From: Didymella arachidicola
Taxonomy: Eukaryota; Ascomycota; Dothideomycetes; Pleosporales; Didymellaceae
DNA length: 64,000 bases
Assembly: GCA_016630955.3 (NCBI GenBank)
Contig: CM049998.1
Span: forward strand, 62,001-126,000
Reading direction: 5' to 3'
Shown: positions 22,989-33,563 of the stretch, piece by piece
Position numbering within the stretch: the stretch's first letter is position 1
Layout of the letters: every line of letters starts with the position of its first letter
Notes under the pieces: model-generated
What the model was told of the DNA's origin: nothing
Database searches by the model: none
The model's input: the letters and a program-made list of their open reading frames with translations, nothing else
Program-made: the position numbers and the translations under genes

Positions 22989-23664
22989 TTGCACAATCCA
23001 GATCAGCTCCACAATAACGCACTCTCTATTTCCGTGATCTCAAATGCAGTCAATAAGACATTGACCGTCTCGCAGGAGGCTACTCGGGGATGCCAATTTT
23101 GCTATCCCATTACTGGCAGGCAACTCTCAGATCATTGCGGTTTCATCCCGGTAACTATTGAACAGTCTTGCTATCGAAGACTGGGTGATCGACAGGGCGA
23201 ATGCTGCGATGAGTATCGTTCTTGATGTGTGGTTGCTGGTCATCCCGCTATATGAAGTATTCTGTCTTTACATGTCCTGGCGCAAGCGCAGCAGCTTCGC
23301 ACTCATGTTTTTCGTTGGTACGTTGTCAGCTTGCTAAGCTTCCGGATAAGGATACCTTACGGACTTTCGCGACAGTGTAACGATCGTATCTATGACGCGA
23401 CTGCGGTTTCTTGTGGTATACATGAGGGGAAACAACTCTACTTGTGACTAGGTCAAAGTGGTCAGTTGGTCGAACATCGAGATTAATGTTGGTATCATCT
23501 GTGCATGCCTACCCACAGTACGCCTTATGCTCACTCGCGCGTTTCCTAAGGCGCTTGAAACCACCAGGGGTAGCAGTCAAAGCAGTAGTAGGAAAGAATC
23601 GCCACAGATACGGGAAGATGGTCCAGAGCCTGGGAGCAAACTCCGAGTAGGATGCGAAATCTGA
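22989..23664 (+). pseudogene. Decayed Pth11-like receptor gene
   Basis: Pieces of one Pth11-like protein lie in order but in different frames. At about 23090-23200 a piece has FCYPITGRQLSDHCGF, the loop after helix 4. At about 23186-23320 a second frame has DRANAAMSIVLDVWLLVIP and SWRKRSSFALMFFVG, i.e. helix 5 and the start of helix 6. At about 23378-23450 comes VTIVSMTRLRFLV, then an in-frame TAG (23448-23450), then SWSNIEINVGIICACLPTVR, which is helix 7. The N-terminal helices are not recognisable. A frameshift, the TAG and the missing 5' half mark it as a pseudogene. Confidence 0.7.
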
Positions 23665-23782
23665 CGTTAGTAATGCTGGTATCTCGTTGTACCACATGCC
23701 AAGTAGTCGCATGCATGGAGGAAGCGGGGTCGTGTACGGCTGAATTCGACCGAACGCCTTGCTTACTTGCGTCAGACACTCG

Positions 23783-23796
23783 ACCGAGTGCTCGGT
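23783..23796. promoter_or_regulatory. CGG-type palindrome upstream of the NmrA-like gene
   Basis: ACCGAG-TG-CTCGGT is a perfect inverted repeat with a 2-bp centre. It contains the everted triplets CCG(N6)CGG, a format used by Zn2Cys6 dimers. It lies about 125 bp before the ATG at 23922, next to a gene for a Zn2Cys6 factor. Binding is inference. Confidence 0.35.
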
Positions 23797-23921
23797 GATG
23801 ATTGATATAAGAAGTCGAGCAACCTGACTTATCTTTCATTAACTGCAGCCTCTTGATTCTCTACAAGCTGCAAACTTAATCTCAACAATCTATCTCCAGA
23901 CTGAAGACCGTTCGTCAAAAC

Positions 23922-25094
23922 ATGGTCAAAATCGCTGTCGCCGGCGGCACTGGCAGTACGATCCCAAGGCCGAAGGTGTTGTACTGCTCGGCTAACCATG
24001 ACCTAGGCGTTGCACGAGAGATTATCGATGTGCTTGCTGCTAGCAAGAAGCATGACATATTGGTATTGTCTCGAAAGGTACACCCCTACTACAAAGCCAC
24101 CGAAGTAGCAGCTGACGATATGCTAAGAGCTCTCCGTCGGATAGCAAGCAAGCAGGCAATGTATCGTATGCAACGACCGACTATTCGTCAGTGGAGGAAC
24201 TGTCAAACTTGCTTCGTAACTATGATGTAGTACTCTCATTTGTCGCACCTTATCTCGACCAGTCGGAGGCCGCGTTGGCACAAAAGCATTTGATTGACGC
24301 GTCCATAAGAGCTGGCGTCAAACGATTCGCGCCCAGCGAATGGGTCTCGTAGGTTTTGTACGCGTTATGGCGGTTTCCGCTAAGACGATGGCAGGGCCCG
24401 CTTTGAGTTCGTGCCCTGGTACAGCTACAAGACTGAGACTCGTCGATACCTGGAAGAGATCAACAAAGACTCCAAGGTCCTTGAATACTGTCTCTTTCAG
24501 CCCGGTCTATTCACAAACTATCTCTCGCGACCGTACCGGACAACTAATCACCTTGCGGAAATCGAGACGCCATTCGACTTTCATAACCGCAGAATGATCG
24601 TAGTCAACGGAGGTGAAGATCAAAAAATTACCTTGACAACCGTGCGCGACTTGGCCAACGTTGTCGCAATAGCGGTCGAGTACACCGGGGCATGGCCTGT
24701 GATGGGAGGCATCAAGGGCAGCGACTTGTCCATAAGAAACCTGATCACTCTCGGCGAACAATTGCGAGGTACGTTGACGCCGGTCGCTGTGTGCTCTTGG
24801 AGGAGGTCTGGTGAGTGCTAATACTGTAGTGTAGGACCTTTCGAAGTCACAAAAGTCGAAGCAGACCTGTTGCATACAGGGGAATGCAACAGCCCGTGGC
24901 TTCCTGAAGTCAAACATCCATCCATCCCTCCTGAGGCCGTCGAACAGGCCTCAAAAACTCTTACAGCAGGTCTGCTTTCTTCTATCAATGCAGGAGCCTT
25001 TCAGTCAAACGATGCCTGGAATACCCTGTTGCCTGATTACAAGTTCGAGAATGCTGAGAGCTTCTTGAGTAAGGTTTGGCACGGAAAGCCTTGA
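23922..25094 (+). CDS. NmrA-like / isoflavone-reductase-like NAD(P)-binding protein
   Basis: Exons are 23922-23955, 24007-24077, 24128-24348, 24395-24768 and 24835-25094, giving 319 aa. The N-terminus has a Rossmann glycine motif (VAGGTGSVARE, formed across intron 1). It is followed by a VLSR strand end that binds the NADP phosphate in related reductases. Later landmarks are VVLSFVAPYLDQSE, RFAPSEW, FVPWYSYKTETRRYLEE and FQPGLFTNYL, the usual order in fungal NmrA-like proteins. These are atypical short-chain dehydrogenases acting as reductases or redox sensors in the cytosol. It shares its strand with the Zn2Cys6 factor 300 bp downstream, suggesting a small cluster. Confidence 0.88.
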
Positions 25095-25261
25095 GTGAGC
25101 CGTGATGCAGAGAAAGGCCGGAGGCAGTCAGTGATCATCTCAGCTTGAGTTGAGAATATACGAGCCTTTCTTCCACTTAGGTACAATTAATTGTCGCTGT
25201 TACATCCGGATTTTCTTTGTATTGTAAGAAGATGATGCTCTACTTCATTATGTTGGTGTTA

Positions 25262-25273
25262 CATATGACGTCA
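25262..25273. promoter_or_regulatory. CRE-type bZIP site (CATATGACGTCA)
   Basis: It contains the perfect 8-bp palindrome TGACGTCA (25266-25273) 120 bp before the Zn2Cys6 gene. The same 12-mer occurs inverted at 63875-63886 at the right end of the window. Confidence 0.35.
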
Positions 25274-25283
25274 TCCATTTCGG

Positions 25284-25293
25284 CCGAATTCGG
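25284..25293. promoter_or_regulatory. Everted CGG site CCGAATTCGG
   Basis: A perfect 10-bp palindrome with everted CCG(N4)CGG triplets, about 100 bp before the ATG of the Zn2Cys6 factor at 25395. It could be an autoregulatory site. This is inferred from position and triplet format only. Confidence 0.35.
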
Positions 25294-25394
25294 TCGAGGA
25301 GCTCGACGCGTCTACCACGTGGCCTCACTCAAAACGAACTGCATGCCTGCTATGATACTCATGATGCTCTTTTACACAGTATGTGCGCTTTCTC

Positions 25395-27477
25395 ATGGCA
25401 GAACCATCACTCAAACGAAGATCCGTACGTAAAGGCACGCGAAACTGCTGGGAGTGCAAGCGCCGCAAGGTCCGCTGTACATTTACTTCGCCCACCGGGA
25501 CCGCATGTGACAACTGTACCCAGCGACGAACACCATGTGTCCGTCAGGAATATGAGTTAGAGACCGCTCTTCCCTCAACGCACGACGGACTTGACGCTCG
25601 CCTTGTAAGGGTCGAGCAACTTCTGCAACAGTTACTTGATCGCGGTAGGTCCGGCCGGACAAGCGGCGCATCACAAAGAGGGGCATTCACGGTAAGCATG
25701 GAACCACTCGTACCTACTTCTTGATATCTGATGACAGGAGATATCATCTAGCGGGAGTCATAGTGATTTGCATAGACGCTACGAAGATCCACTTCCCACC
25801 CCTTCAACGACCGCAAATGCTTTCTCCAATTCACCACCTGACAACGCCCAGTACGAAGGCACAGCGAAGCAACTCGTGGCGCTCTGGCCTGGAGAAGCCG
25901 ATATTTCCCATCTCTACGGTCTGCCTGTCGCGTTGTCGCCCCATCTGCAGATGCGTTCATTCTCAGCATCGCCTGGAACACCACTGCACGACGTCTCAAA
26001 TGTGCATGACATGCTACAGTTCCCCCCTCCCGGCTCACACACAATACTGATTGCGCACAAATTGCTCATACTTGCAGGCCTTTTGCAAGCAGCGCTTGCG
26101 GTAACAGATTTGCCCATAGAAACTCAACGGCAATTCGAGTCACGCGCATTAAGTATGACAGACGCAGTTGCCAGGTTGGTGACAAGCGACGACAATCTTA
26201 CGTCTTCTATCGAGGGCATCGAATGTATCATGATGGAAGCTATGATCTATAATCATGCTGGCAAGCTCCATCACGCTTGGAGAACTGTACGTCGTGCCGT
26301 GACCGTGGGGCAGATCTTAGGCCTGCATCGGAGTGCACCAATTCCACCAGAGAGGTTTCTCGATACAACAAGTCGGCGCCATTTCGACGTCGAAAAATTC
26401 TGCTTCTACATGGTTTCAATGGATCGCTATCTGTCGACTACGTTGGGACTGCCATACGCCTCCAATCTCCCGTATGCGAAGACGGCCGAACAACTCACTA
26501 CTTTTGCTCCTATCGATCGCATGGCGCGCTTGCAATGTGTCATCGCGGAACGGCTCCTTGATAGACCCAAGGACGACTTCGATGGGGTGGCCGAGATCGA
26601 TGGACTGCTATTGGAAACTGCCGCTCAAATGCCACACGACTGGTGGTTGACGCCGGAGTCGCCATCGCGTCCTGCTAATACCATTGTCGATCCAGACCAA
26701 GACGGAGTGATCGTCCGTTTCAATTTTCAGTTATCACACTATCATCTCTTGCTGCGACTGTATCTGCCATGCCTCTTTCAGCCTCGATGCGACGCGGATC
26801 ACAGCCAGGGCAAGCGCATAGCTCTGAATGCTAGCCGCAACATCCTCTTGCGATATCATGCTTTTCGTACCTGGAATCAGAGTCGCCACTATTGCAGGGG
26901 TATGGACTTTCTTGCTCTAATTGCACTGACAGTGTTATGCGTCGTTCACATCGACGCAAAAGCTCAGCAAGCGACCTCTGTGGCTCGGATCAGCATGTCT
27001 CATGAGCTTGCCCACAGTCATCCTGTCGATCGGGGCATGATGCAGCGCACTCTCGAGCTCCTACAACATTTCGATCACGATGACACTGCATCTAAGCTTT
27101 CTGATATGATGCAGAGTCTTCTCAATATCGAAAGCGAGGCGACCGCTGGCGTACAGTATAGGGCCACTGCGCTGTACAGCGGGGACGGCACTACAGAATA
27201 CCAAAGTGAGGTTCTTGATGGAGGACATCAGCTACGCCTTCGTATCCCGTACTTTGGCACCATCGTGTTGCAGCGACATCGTTATCCGGACCCAGTGAAT
27301 GGCTCGTCTGCAACCCACGCTTGTATTGCCACCGATGAGCTTGCCACGTTCCACACTACCAGTATGGATTGGAGTGAGATAGATTTACAAGAGATGGCAT
27401 TGTGTAACGATTTGACGTTGCAAACTGTGAACCAAGCTCTTTTTCAAGATTTGTTTGGTGGTACGAGCAACCTCTGA
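25395..27477 (+). CDS. Zn2Cys6 fungal transcription factor
   Basis: Exons are 25395-25691 and 25738-27477, giving 678 aa. The zinc cluster is C18-x2-C21-x6-C28-x9-C38-x2-C41-x6-C48, with the basic stretch KRRKVRC. It is followed by a linker and a short leucine-rich dimerisation helix (RVEQLLQQLLDR). The middle (about 200-480) matches the fungal transcription factor homology region, with AWRTVRRAVTVGQILGLHR and CFYMVSMDRYLSTTLGLPY. It probably binds CGG repeats as a dimer in the nucleus. It lies between an NmrA-like reductase (same strand) and an alpha/beta hydrolase (convergent), so pathway-specific control of these neighbours is likely but unproven. Confidence 0.92.
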
Positions 27478-27554
27478 ATTAAGACGTGCAGTCAACAGCA
27501 ATCAAATACGGCTGCTTACACCCTGGGCAAGAGGTCTAAGAAATAACATCGGAA

Positions 27555-28359
27555 CTAGGTTACCTGTGTGCGCTTCAAAATACCCTGAACAACCTCGAGC
27601 TCTATCTGCGGCATGCTCAAATATGGGCTGTGCCCCGCACTACACGTTTCCTCAACCACTCGTACGCCCTGGTTCCTCACTTTCTCTACCATCTCCTTCT
27701 GTAATTGGTATGGTAGACCATTATCGTTCTCACAGTACAGATACGTTAGATGATGGTGCAAGTACGCCGCATATGAATTTGGCGTATAGTTCGACTCGCG
27801 AGGAGATCTTTGGAGCTCAGCGATCCAATGTTGCTGTTCTGATGATGGCAAGTCATTGTAGAAGTAATGCTCAGGATTGAGCATAGTGATCATGTGGTCG
27901 TTCTACAATGACGGTCAGAGTTTGGGAATATTCTCGATCGGAGATTGGTCTATGAGCACTCACGTCGACGGCAACATACGGTGGTAGCGAGCCGTTGAAA
28001 GCACCTGCAAGGCTTTGAACGATTTCTAGCAAGAAGGCACACATGTACAGAATGCCGATTACGCCTCCAGCTTTACCATCCTTTTCAAGGCTCCGCTTGG
28101 CGAAGCGTGCCTCTACCGCCTGAGTGCTGATCACTCCACCGTATGAATGTGCCACGACAAGGACGGCCTTCTCTTGCTCTTCTATCAATCGTACAAGTTC
28201 ATTTTGGATGTATTCAATATCTGCGGAAACTGGCAATGGTGGCACATGCCCAACACTTGGTTGACAGGGGCAGGACGTCGGAAAGCCAGCTTTGAAGAAG
28301 AGTGCAATGATAGGAGCAAAGTGGGCCGGGGAATGCCAGCTGCCGTGTACGGATAAGAT
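27555..28359 (-). CDS. Alpha/beta hydrolase, start codon not found
   Basis: Minus-strand exons are 27964-28359 (5' limit uncertain) and 27555-27902, with a 61-nt GT-AG intron. The frame encodes ILSVHGSWHSPAHF (oxyanion-hole HG motif), the nucleophile elbow AHSYGG (catalytic Ser), YCENDNG (likely acid region) and GHSPYLS (catalytic His), giving about 247 aa. This is a small esterase/lactonase-like serine hydrolase with an intact catalytic triad. The frame is bounded upstream by TGA at 28399-28401, and no ATG occurs between that stop and the HG motif. No acceptor AG is available there to splice in an ATG exon. The start was probably lost or frameshifted, so the copy may be damaged. Confidence 0.7.
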
Positions 28360-28401
28360 GTTAGTTTCGAATTCGCCGTGTTGTAGAGGAACAGAGTTTC
28401 A

Positions 28402-29101
28402 GTTAGTCGAAATTTCTCTTGAGCGACAGCATTGCGGAGGCCTGGGCTTTGTATATAAGCACATGCAAGCTTCCTTAGTGCTGACGATGTCCGCCGCCAC
28501 AGTCTGCAGGACCGCGATAGATGAACATCAAGATCTCAATTCCACATCCCAATCCGGAATATGGCCCAAACGGCGGCTTTCGGGGCTGATAGTAGTTGGG
28601 CCGACGTGAGCGTACGCAAGAGCATGCTTTCCTCTGCAAGTGTAAAACTGTGTCGTCGAAGTGCATACAATTACCATTATCCGCAAGCATGTCAAGCTGA
28701 GGTCCGGTCTTTTGGAAAACGAAGAGGTCTTCCAATAGTGGGTGGTCTCAGCATGAGAACGCAGGCAAGCAAGGACAGGCAGAATGTTTATCGAAGAGAC
28801 GCAACGAGCAATGTGAGTATTGATGCGAGTGCGGTGAACGGGCAGCCGCGGGGGAAAAGCGCACGTGAAATCTGGAGTTCGGCCTGACATCTGCTCCCGC
28901 GTTTGCATCTCTCACGCAACACACATAATCCAAGATGCATCTATATTGTCACGCAGATACGGCACCAACATCATCCCGAACTCGTGAGCTGCATTGCTAC
29001 CTGCTTGCACTCGTTAAGCTTGCTCACCGCGTCCCGCCCTAAATCGTCACCTGAGCTTACCGAGCGTCATTTACCTCGTTCTTGGTCTCCTCTATCTCAG
29101 C
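28402..29101. other. Intergenic region
   Basis: A divergent gap between the hydrolase and the F-box gene. Frames up to 126 codons lack motifs. No RNA gene or repeat is seen. Confidence 0.4.
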
Positions 29102-30154
29102 ATGTCCAAAAATCAGAATCAATATGCGATTGTCCCTGATGCTTTTGGCAGATTCTTTTCAATCCTGGAGCTTGTCAGGATGTTACTTCACGAATGTACT
29201 ACTCAAGTGTTGCTCAATTGCACGCTAGTGTGCAACGAATGGAACGAGATTGTCACTGGAACCGATTATTTGCAGGAGCGCCTCTTCCTGAAGCCAGCTA
29301 CAATTGCGAATGGTGACTGTCGCAAGCTGAACCCAATGCTACGATCCCATTTCGCCCCGGTACTCAGTCCACCCTTGCAACATCGAGAAACATCTAATGA
29401 AGAAGCCACAGAAGTCATCGAGACTGGGTTCCCATGCACTTACTCTGACATTACCTTATTATTTTGGGCTCGCGATCTTTCTCCGGACGCACCTATGTGC
29501 CGCGCCTTCACTCGCAGTGAAGCTTCTTGGCGCGGTATGCTAGTATCTCAGCCACCTCTCAGGCGCATTGACTGGTGGCACGAGTGGCTGTACGACCAAA
29601 ACATCAGCGATGACGACATATTCGAGGCTTCGGGAAGAGGTTTCAACGAAGAAGAAGTAGATGTAGACGGCTGGGGCCATCAATATCACGATCGAGAGTT
29701 CGTAACTCTGGGCATGCTGTGGAATCTCATTGAAAGTCGTCTTGCACGTGGCTGTCTTGTGCGTGTTCGTTACTTCCTTGCTGGTAAGGCTGTGGAAGCC
29801 GATCCTCTCGCGACCGTAGCAGAACGAAGGTACATCGCCGAAAATGAACCCGGCCGACAACCATACGTACCGACTATGCCCCGCGTCAAGATATCGAGCC
29901 AACAGATCTGGAACAACGTACCATGGAGCTATGCCGGCTTTGATCCGACTGCACGACATTGGATCAACATGCGGCAGAGGCCAAGTCGTATCACCTTTAG
30001 CCATGGCTTCAATGGCGATGGCTTCAACGCACTGTGGGCCGACTGCGATCAGGATTGGGAGAACGAACCTTGCCGCTTCTCTCAAAGCGAAGGGCTTAGC
30101 TTCGCTGGGTTGACGGGAGAGAGTGGTGGAATAGTGGGCAGGAATCTGCCTTAG
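29102..30154 (+). CDS. F-box-like protein
   Basis: Single-exon 350-aa protein. Residues about 18-62 look like an F-box: hydrophobic positions around ILELVRMLLHEC, then TTQVLLNCTLVCNEWNEIV, then LQERLFLKP. The remaining residues are acidic or aromatic and carry no known repeat. One patch (about 180-195) is rich in Glu and Asp. This layout is common in large fungal F-box families, where the F-box binds Skp1 in an SCF ubiquitin ligase. The substrate is unknown. The ATG at 29102 is the first in frame. Confidence 0.75.
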   Translation: MSKNQNQYAIVPDAFGRFFSILELVRMLLHECTTQVLLNCTLVCNEWNEIVTGTDYLQERLFLKPATIANGDCRKLNPMLRSHFAPVLSPPLQHRETSNEEATEVIETGFPCTYSDITLLFWARDLSPDAPMCRAFTRSEASWRGMLVSQPPLRRIDWWHEWLYDQNISDDDIFEASGRGFNEEEVDVDGWGHQYHDREFVTLGMLWNLIESRLARGCLVRVRYFLAGKAVEADPLATVAERRYIAENEPGRQPYVPTMPRVKISSQQIWNNVPWSYAGFDPTARHWINMRQRPSRITFSHGFNGDGFNALWADCDQDWENEPCRFSQSEGLSFAGLTGESGGIVGRNLP

Positions 30155-30951
30155 CTCGTGCTACGTCAGTACAGCTTCGCAAAATCTCCACCTCTCCCAT
30201 CCATCTATTGCGCGCCGCGCCTCTATACGGTCGCACCAACGACTTGGCTTTATAAGACACTAGAATGCAGGTTCTATGCAGCATTAACTATCGTGTAGCT
30301 ATCAGTATTCATATGACTCCTCCTCGCCAGACATGGTATCTCTAAGTTTTACCTGCAACCATACAGATCTCATTATCGCTAATCCCACTTTACCTTACGA
30401 GTATTGGATCGATTCGCTCCGCAGTCTGTCTCCTCAGATCATAAATACTCGATGCCGTAGACCTATCTCAGGTTCGAAATCACACCCCATCATCGTATGC
30501 AACCCCGATGCCCGAGGCCAAAGGATCACATGGCCTGTCCATTAGACTTGGTGTTGGTCTTGGGGTCCCTTGCTGCTGTCCAGCTGCCTAACTTATTTCG
30601 AGATCCGTGGGCGCCTCAAGGTTGAGCGTCTGATCCCTCTCAGAGATGCAGCTGCATGTTCGACAAATAAAATGACCTGATTGGATGTCATGTGTAGCTG
30701 TGAGGTAGACGCAGAATGATCAGCTGGCGTCGAGTTGCATTCACGCACACACCGCTCGGGACTATCACATCGAGATGATTCGTCTCGCTCGATCTAGTTG
30801 GACAATAGTTCGGCATCACTGAAGGCGAATGACATCTAAGAGATTTGATCAAAGCATTATCGCCTTGGCAGTAACAGTGCAAGATACCTCAAGGACCAGC
30901 AAAATAATGTTTCCGTATCGAGAGAGCAACGAGTATGACTGTGGCAATAGA
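30155..30951. other. Intergenic region
   Basis: No convincing open frame. A GGTTCGAAATC string near 30471 resembles a tRNA B box but lacks an A box and a foldable acceptor arm. Confidence 0.4.
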
Positions 30952-32342
30952 CTAGACAAGAAATACAGGCAGCATCTTGAGCTTCTCAAAATCCCTAAGC
31001 ACTTCGATGATAGCATCGTTCGAGTCAACAAATCCGTGCCACCCCATCTTCCTTGCTTTGTTCATTGTGAGATCCAGCGATGTACCCATCAAACTGCCAT
31101 CCGTGAAGCCGAAAATCCGATCAATTTCCATGTCCTGTAATTTACCGGCGGTCAGGCCATACTTTGACGTGAGCTCCTCCCACGCCTTCTGTATCTTGTC
31201 TTGTCTCGCCCAATCAACCAGTTTGAAGCGAATACGGTACACACCCGGGGGCCCAAAGTCTCGTGGGGGCGGATCATACTTGCTCTGTATCACAGTGTAC
31301 ACATCTTCATCCAGGCTCGGGCGCTCGTATTCGATACCATACGCTCTCGCGAGCTTCGGCCAATGGTTGCCCCAGGTAAATGTCGTGCCATCCATAGTGT
31401 TGAACTTCTCATTGATAGCTTTATCAGTCAGAACCGCCCATTCTTCCATATATGCATTCATCTTGCTGCTGCTCATGCATCGATTAGCCTCCCAAGCTTG
31501 CAAGTCAGACGGGAATTCTAGCTTTTCCCCGAGATGCTTCTGTACACTGGCGTATACGCCCAGTGGAAAGACGAGGTTCATGGCCGCATCTGGAACGGCT
31601 CCCAGAATCCCGGCTGGCATGCAAATATTCCAGTCTACTCCTTGTTCAGCGCAGAAAGACCAGAGAAAGTCTTCCTGAGGGTAGTAGAAGTTAGGCTCGA
31701 GGGTGACGCGTGGTGCAGTCTCTTCTTGGGGGGTTGCAGTGGGTCCGAGGTGGACGCCGTAATTCTTTGCGCCAGTCTGGAGCATGATGCGCTGTGGTGT
31801 TATGGAGGCCAGTGGGAGTGCCGAACAGAAGTTGCGCAATAGCGTAGCTGGAGATGTCAGATGAGAGGTAAAATTGGATACTAGAAATCTGACAACTGAA
31901 TTTTAGGGCTGCGAAGATCCCAATGTTCTACGGTGGTTTTCAAAAGGTGAGACTTACTGTTGACCCTACACATCTCTTCAGCGTCACTCCACAAACCACC
32001 GCCTTCTTTGGGCTTGGCCTGCACATAGCTGTAGAAAAATACAAAGTCAGCCCTAACACCTTTCTCTTTCAGTATCTTAGCTATCTCTTCTGGCTCTTCC
32101 AAGAAGTCAAGGGCGATATGCTCGGCCTGGGGTGGCAGTCCGTCTTGTATGGCAGGTGGACGCCGAGACATGCAGTAGATTTTGGTCCATCGCTCTGGCG
32201 CTTCTGCGAGTACTCGTAACATGTAGTTGCCAGAAATGCCATTGGCCCCAGTAATGATCGCAGTGAGGCCTTTTACAGAAGAAGGGAAGACTGGCAGCCC
32301 GTGGAAGATGCCCTTTGACTGTACCGTTTGATAGTTGGACAT
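30952..32342 (-). CDS. PRISE-type short-chain reductase (SDR)
   Basis: Minus-strand exons are 31958-32342 and 30952-31847, giving 426 aa, separated by a 110-nt intron. The N-terminal Rossmann motif is ITGANGISGNYMLRVL, followed by CMSRRPP. Mid-protein landmarks are FFYSYVQ, LQTGAKNYGVHLGP and PNFYYPQEDFLW. This order is that of the progesterone-5-beta-reductase/iridoid-synthase-like (PRISE) SDR family, whose members reduce activated enones with NADPH. The catalytic Lys-Tyr arrangement of that family, in GAKNYG, is present. Fungal members often belong to secondary metabolism, but the substrate cannot be stated. The neighbours give no firm pathway. Confidence 0.88.
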
Positions 32343-33399
32343 ATTATGAATGTTTGTAGGAACTTGCTTGTCTCTTCTAGTCCGATGCTATCGCGTGCTT
32401 TGGTGCACGGGGCCTCTCACGGAGTCCTTTCTGCGATGTGGTTTGATACTGTTCAAAGCAACCTTGGGTGTCATGACGTATTGCGGGGAAGATGATGCGC
32501 CTGCGCCACGAGCACTCCAGTCTTCTCTTCATAATGTACCTACCGGCAACGCTTGGAATGTAAACAGTCTGCACACGCACCAGGCCTTCATATGCATGGT
32601 CACAGGCTATGGTGTTGGTCCGATTGCGCATTGACTTGGGCATCACCCACTGCCGCTCATTGGCGTGTTCTGGCGCGTTCTGGCCCTGGACGTATGTACC
32701 ACGCTCCCTCCGAAACTGACTTTCGAATGACATTGGCTCAACCTCATTGTTCAACCTGGCGCGACCTGTTGCAGGGGGCAGACCATGTCTTTGACCACCA
32801 GCGCGCAAATCGCCTGTCATGCTCCGTTCCGTGTATCTTACTCGGCCTGCTGCGGCAAGAATTTACACAGTAGCAACGCCACCACGCGATGCGAAAGCCG
32901 AAACACTGGAAACCGGACGATCGCCCCGGTGTCGATACTGACTAGGGTTAGACCAACCGAAATGTAGGTGATCTGGTTGATGTGACAGTTCGCGAACGTT
33001 GTTCGGGGGATCTGAAAAGCAGCGTCACGCGCGAATGACGATCCGGCACTTGCCTTGCGATGTACAACACACGATATCCGCGAAGCTGAGCACACCACAT
33101 GCAATAGAGGGTGCAGTATATTTCATGCCATCAGCCCTGTTCATGTCGTCCTGCGCGAAGTTTGGGTCAAGGAAACGAGCCCGGGATTGACAGGATCGTG
33201 CAAGCGGGAGGAAGGCAGCTCCGCGGACGCTAATGGGTGCACCAACGTCGGCAGTGAAAGCACAAGCCTCCTCCACAGCTTTAGCGCAGATCGTAAGTTC
33301 ACGCTCCGACACTAGTGTGCTTCAGTGACATTTGCCTATGATATCGTCCTCCATAGCGAGTCAAGAGTCGGGGGAACAGCATGACAATTATAGTGTCCA
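32343..33399. other. Intergenic region
   Basis: Short frames on both strands overlap without motifs. It holds the promoter of the reductase at its left end. A possible VOC-domain relic begins at its right end. Confidence 0.4.
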
Positions 33400-33563
33400 C
33401 TTGCCCCTCGCACATGAACATGTTCGGTCCGGATCTTCCACGTAAAAGGTCGAATAGCCCATGCGCGGATCGTTGAAGGTCCCTTGGTCCTGCTTCGCAT
33501 TGGTACTTATGACCTTTTCAACACCCAGCTTCATGAGCTTCACCTGGAGATCGGGCCACCATG
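33400..33563 (-). pseudogene. Relic of a VOC (glyoxalase-like) domain
   Basis: About 54 codons on the minus strand read WWPDLQVKLMKLGVEKV, then QGTFNDPRMGY, then STFYVEDPDR. That order (partner-facing helix, loop, final strand with VEDPD) fits the end of a vicinal-oxygen-chelate fold. The piece has no start, no domain beginning and no adjoining exon in frame. It ends against the start of the CFEM receptor gene on the other strand. A fragment of a lost gene is the simplest reading; a chance resemblance is possible. Confidence 0.35.

Noticed and set aside
30465..30485. tRNA-like B box GGTTCGAAATC
   Set aside because: No A box at proper distance and no acceptor or anticodon stem can be folded.
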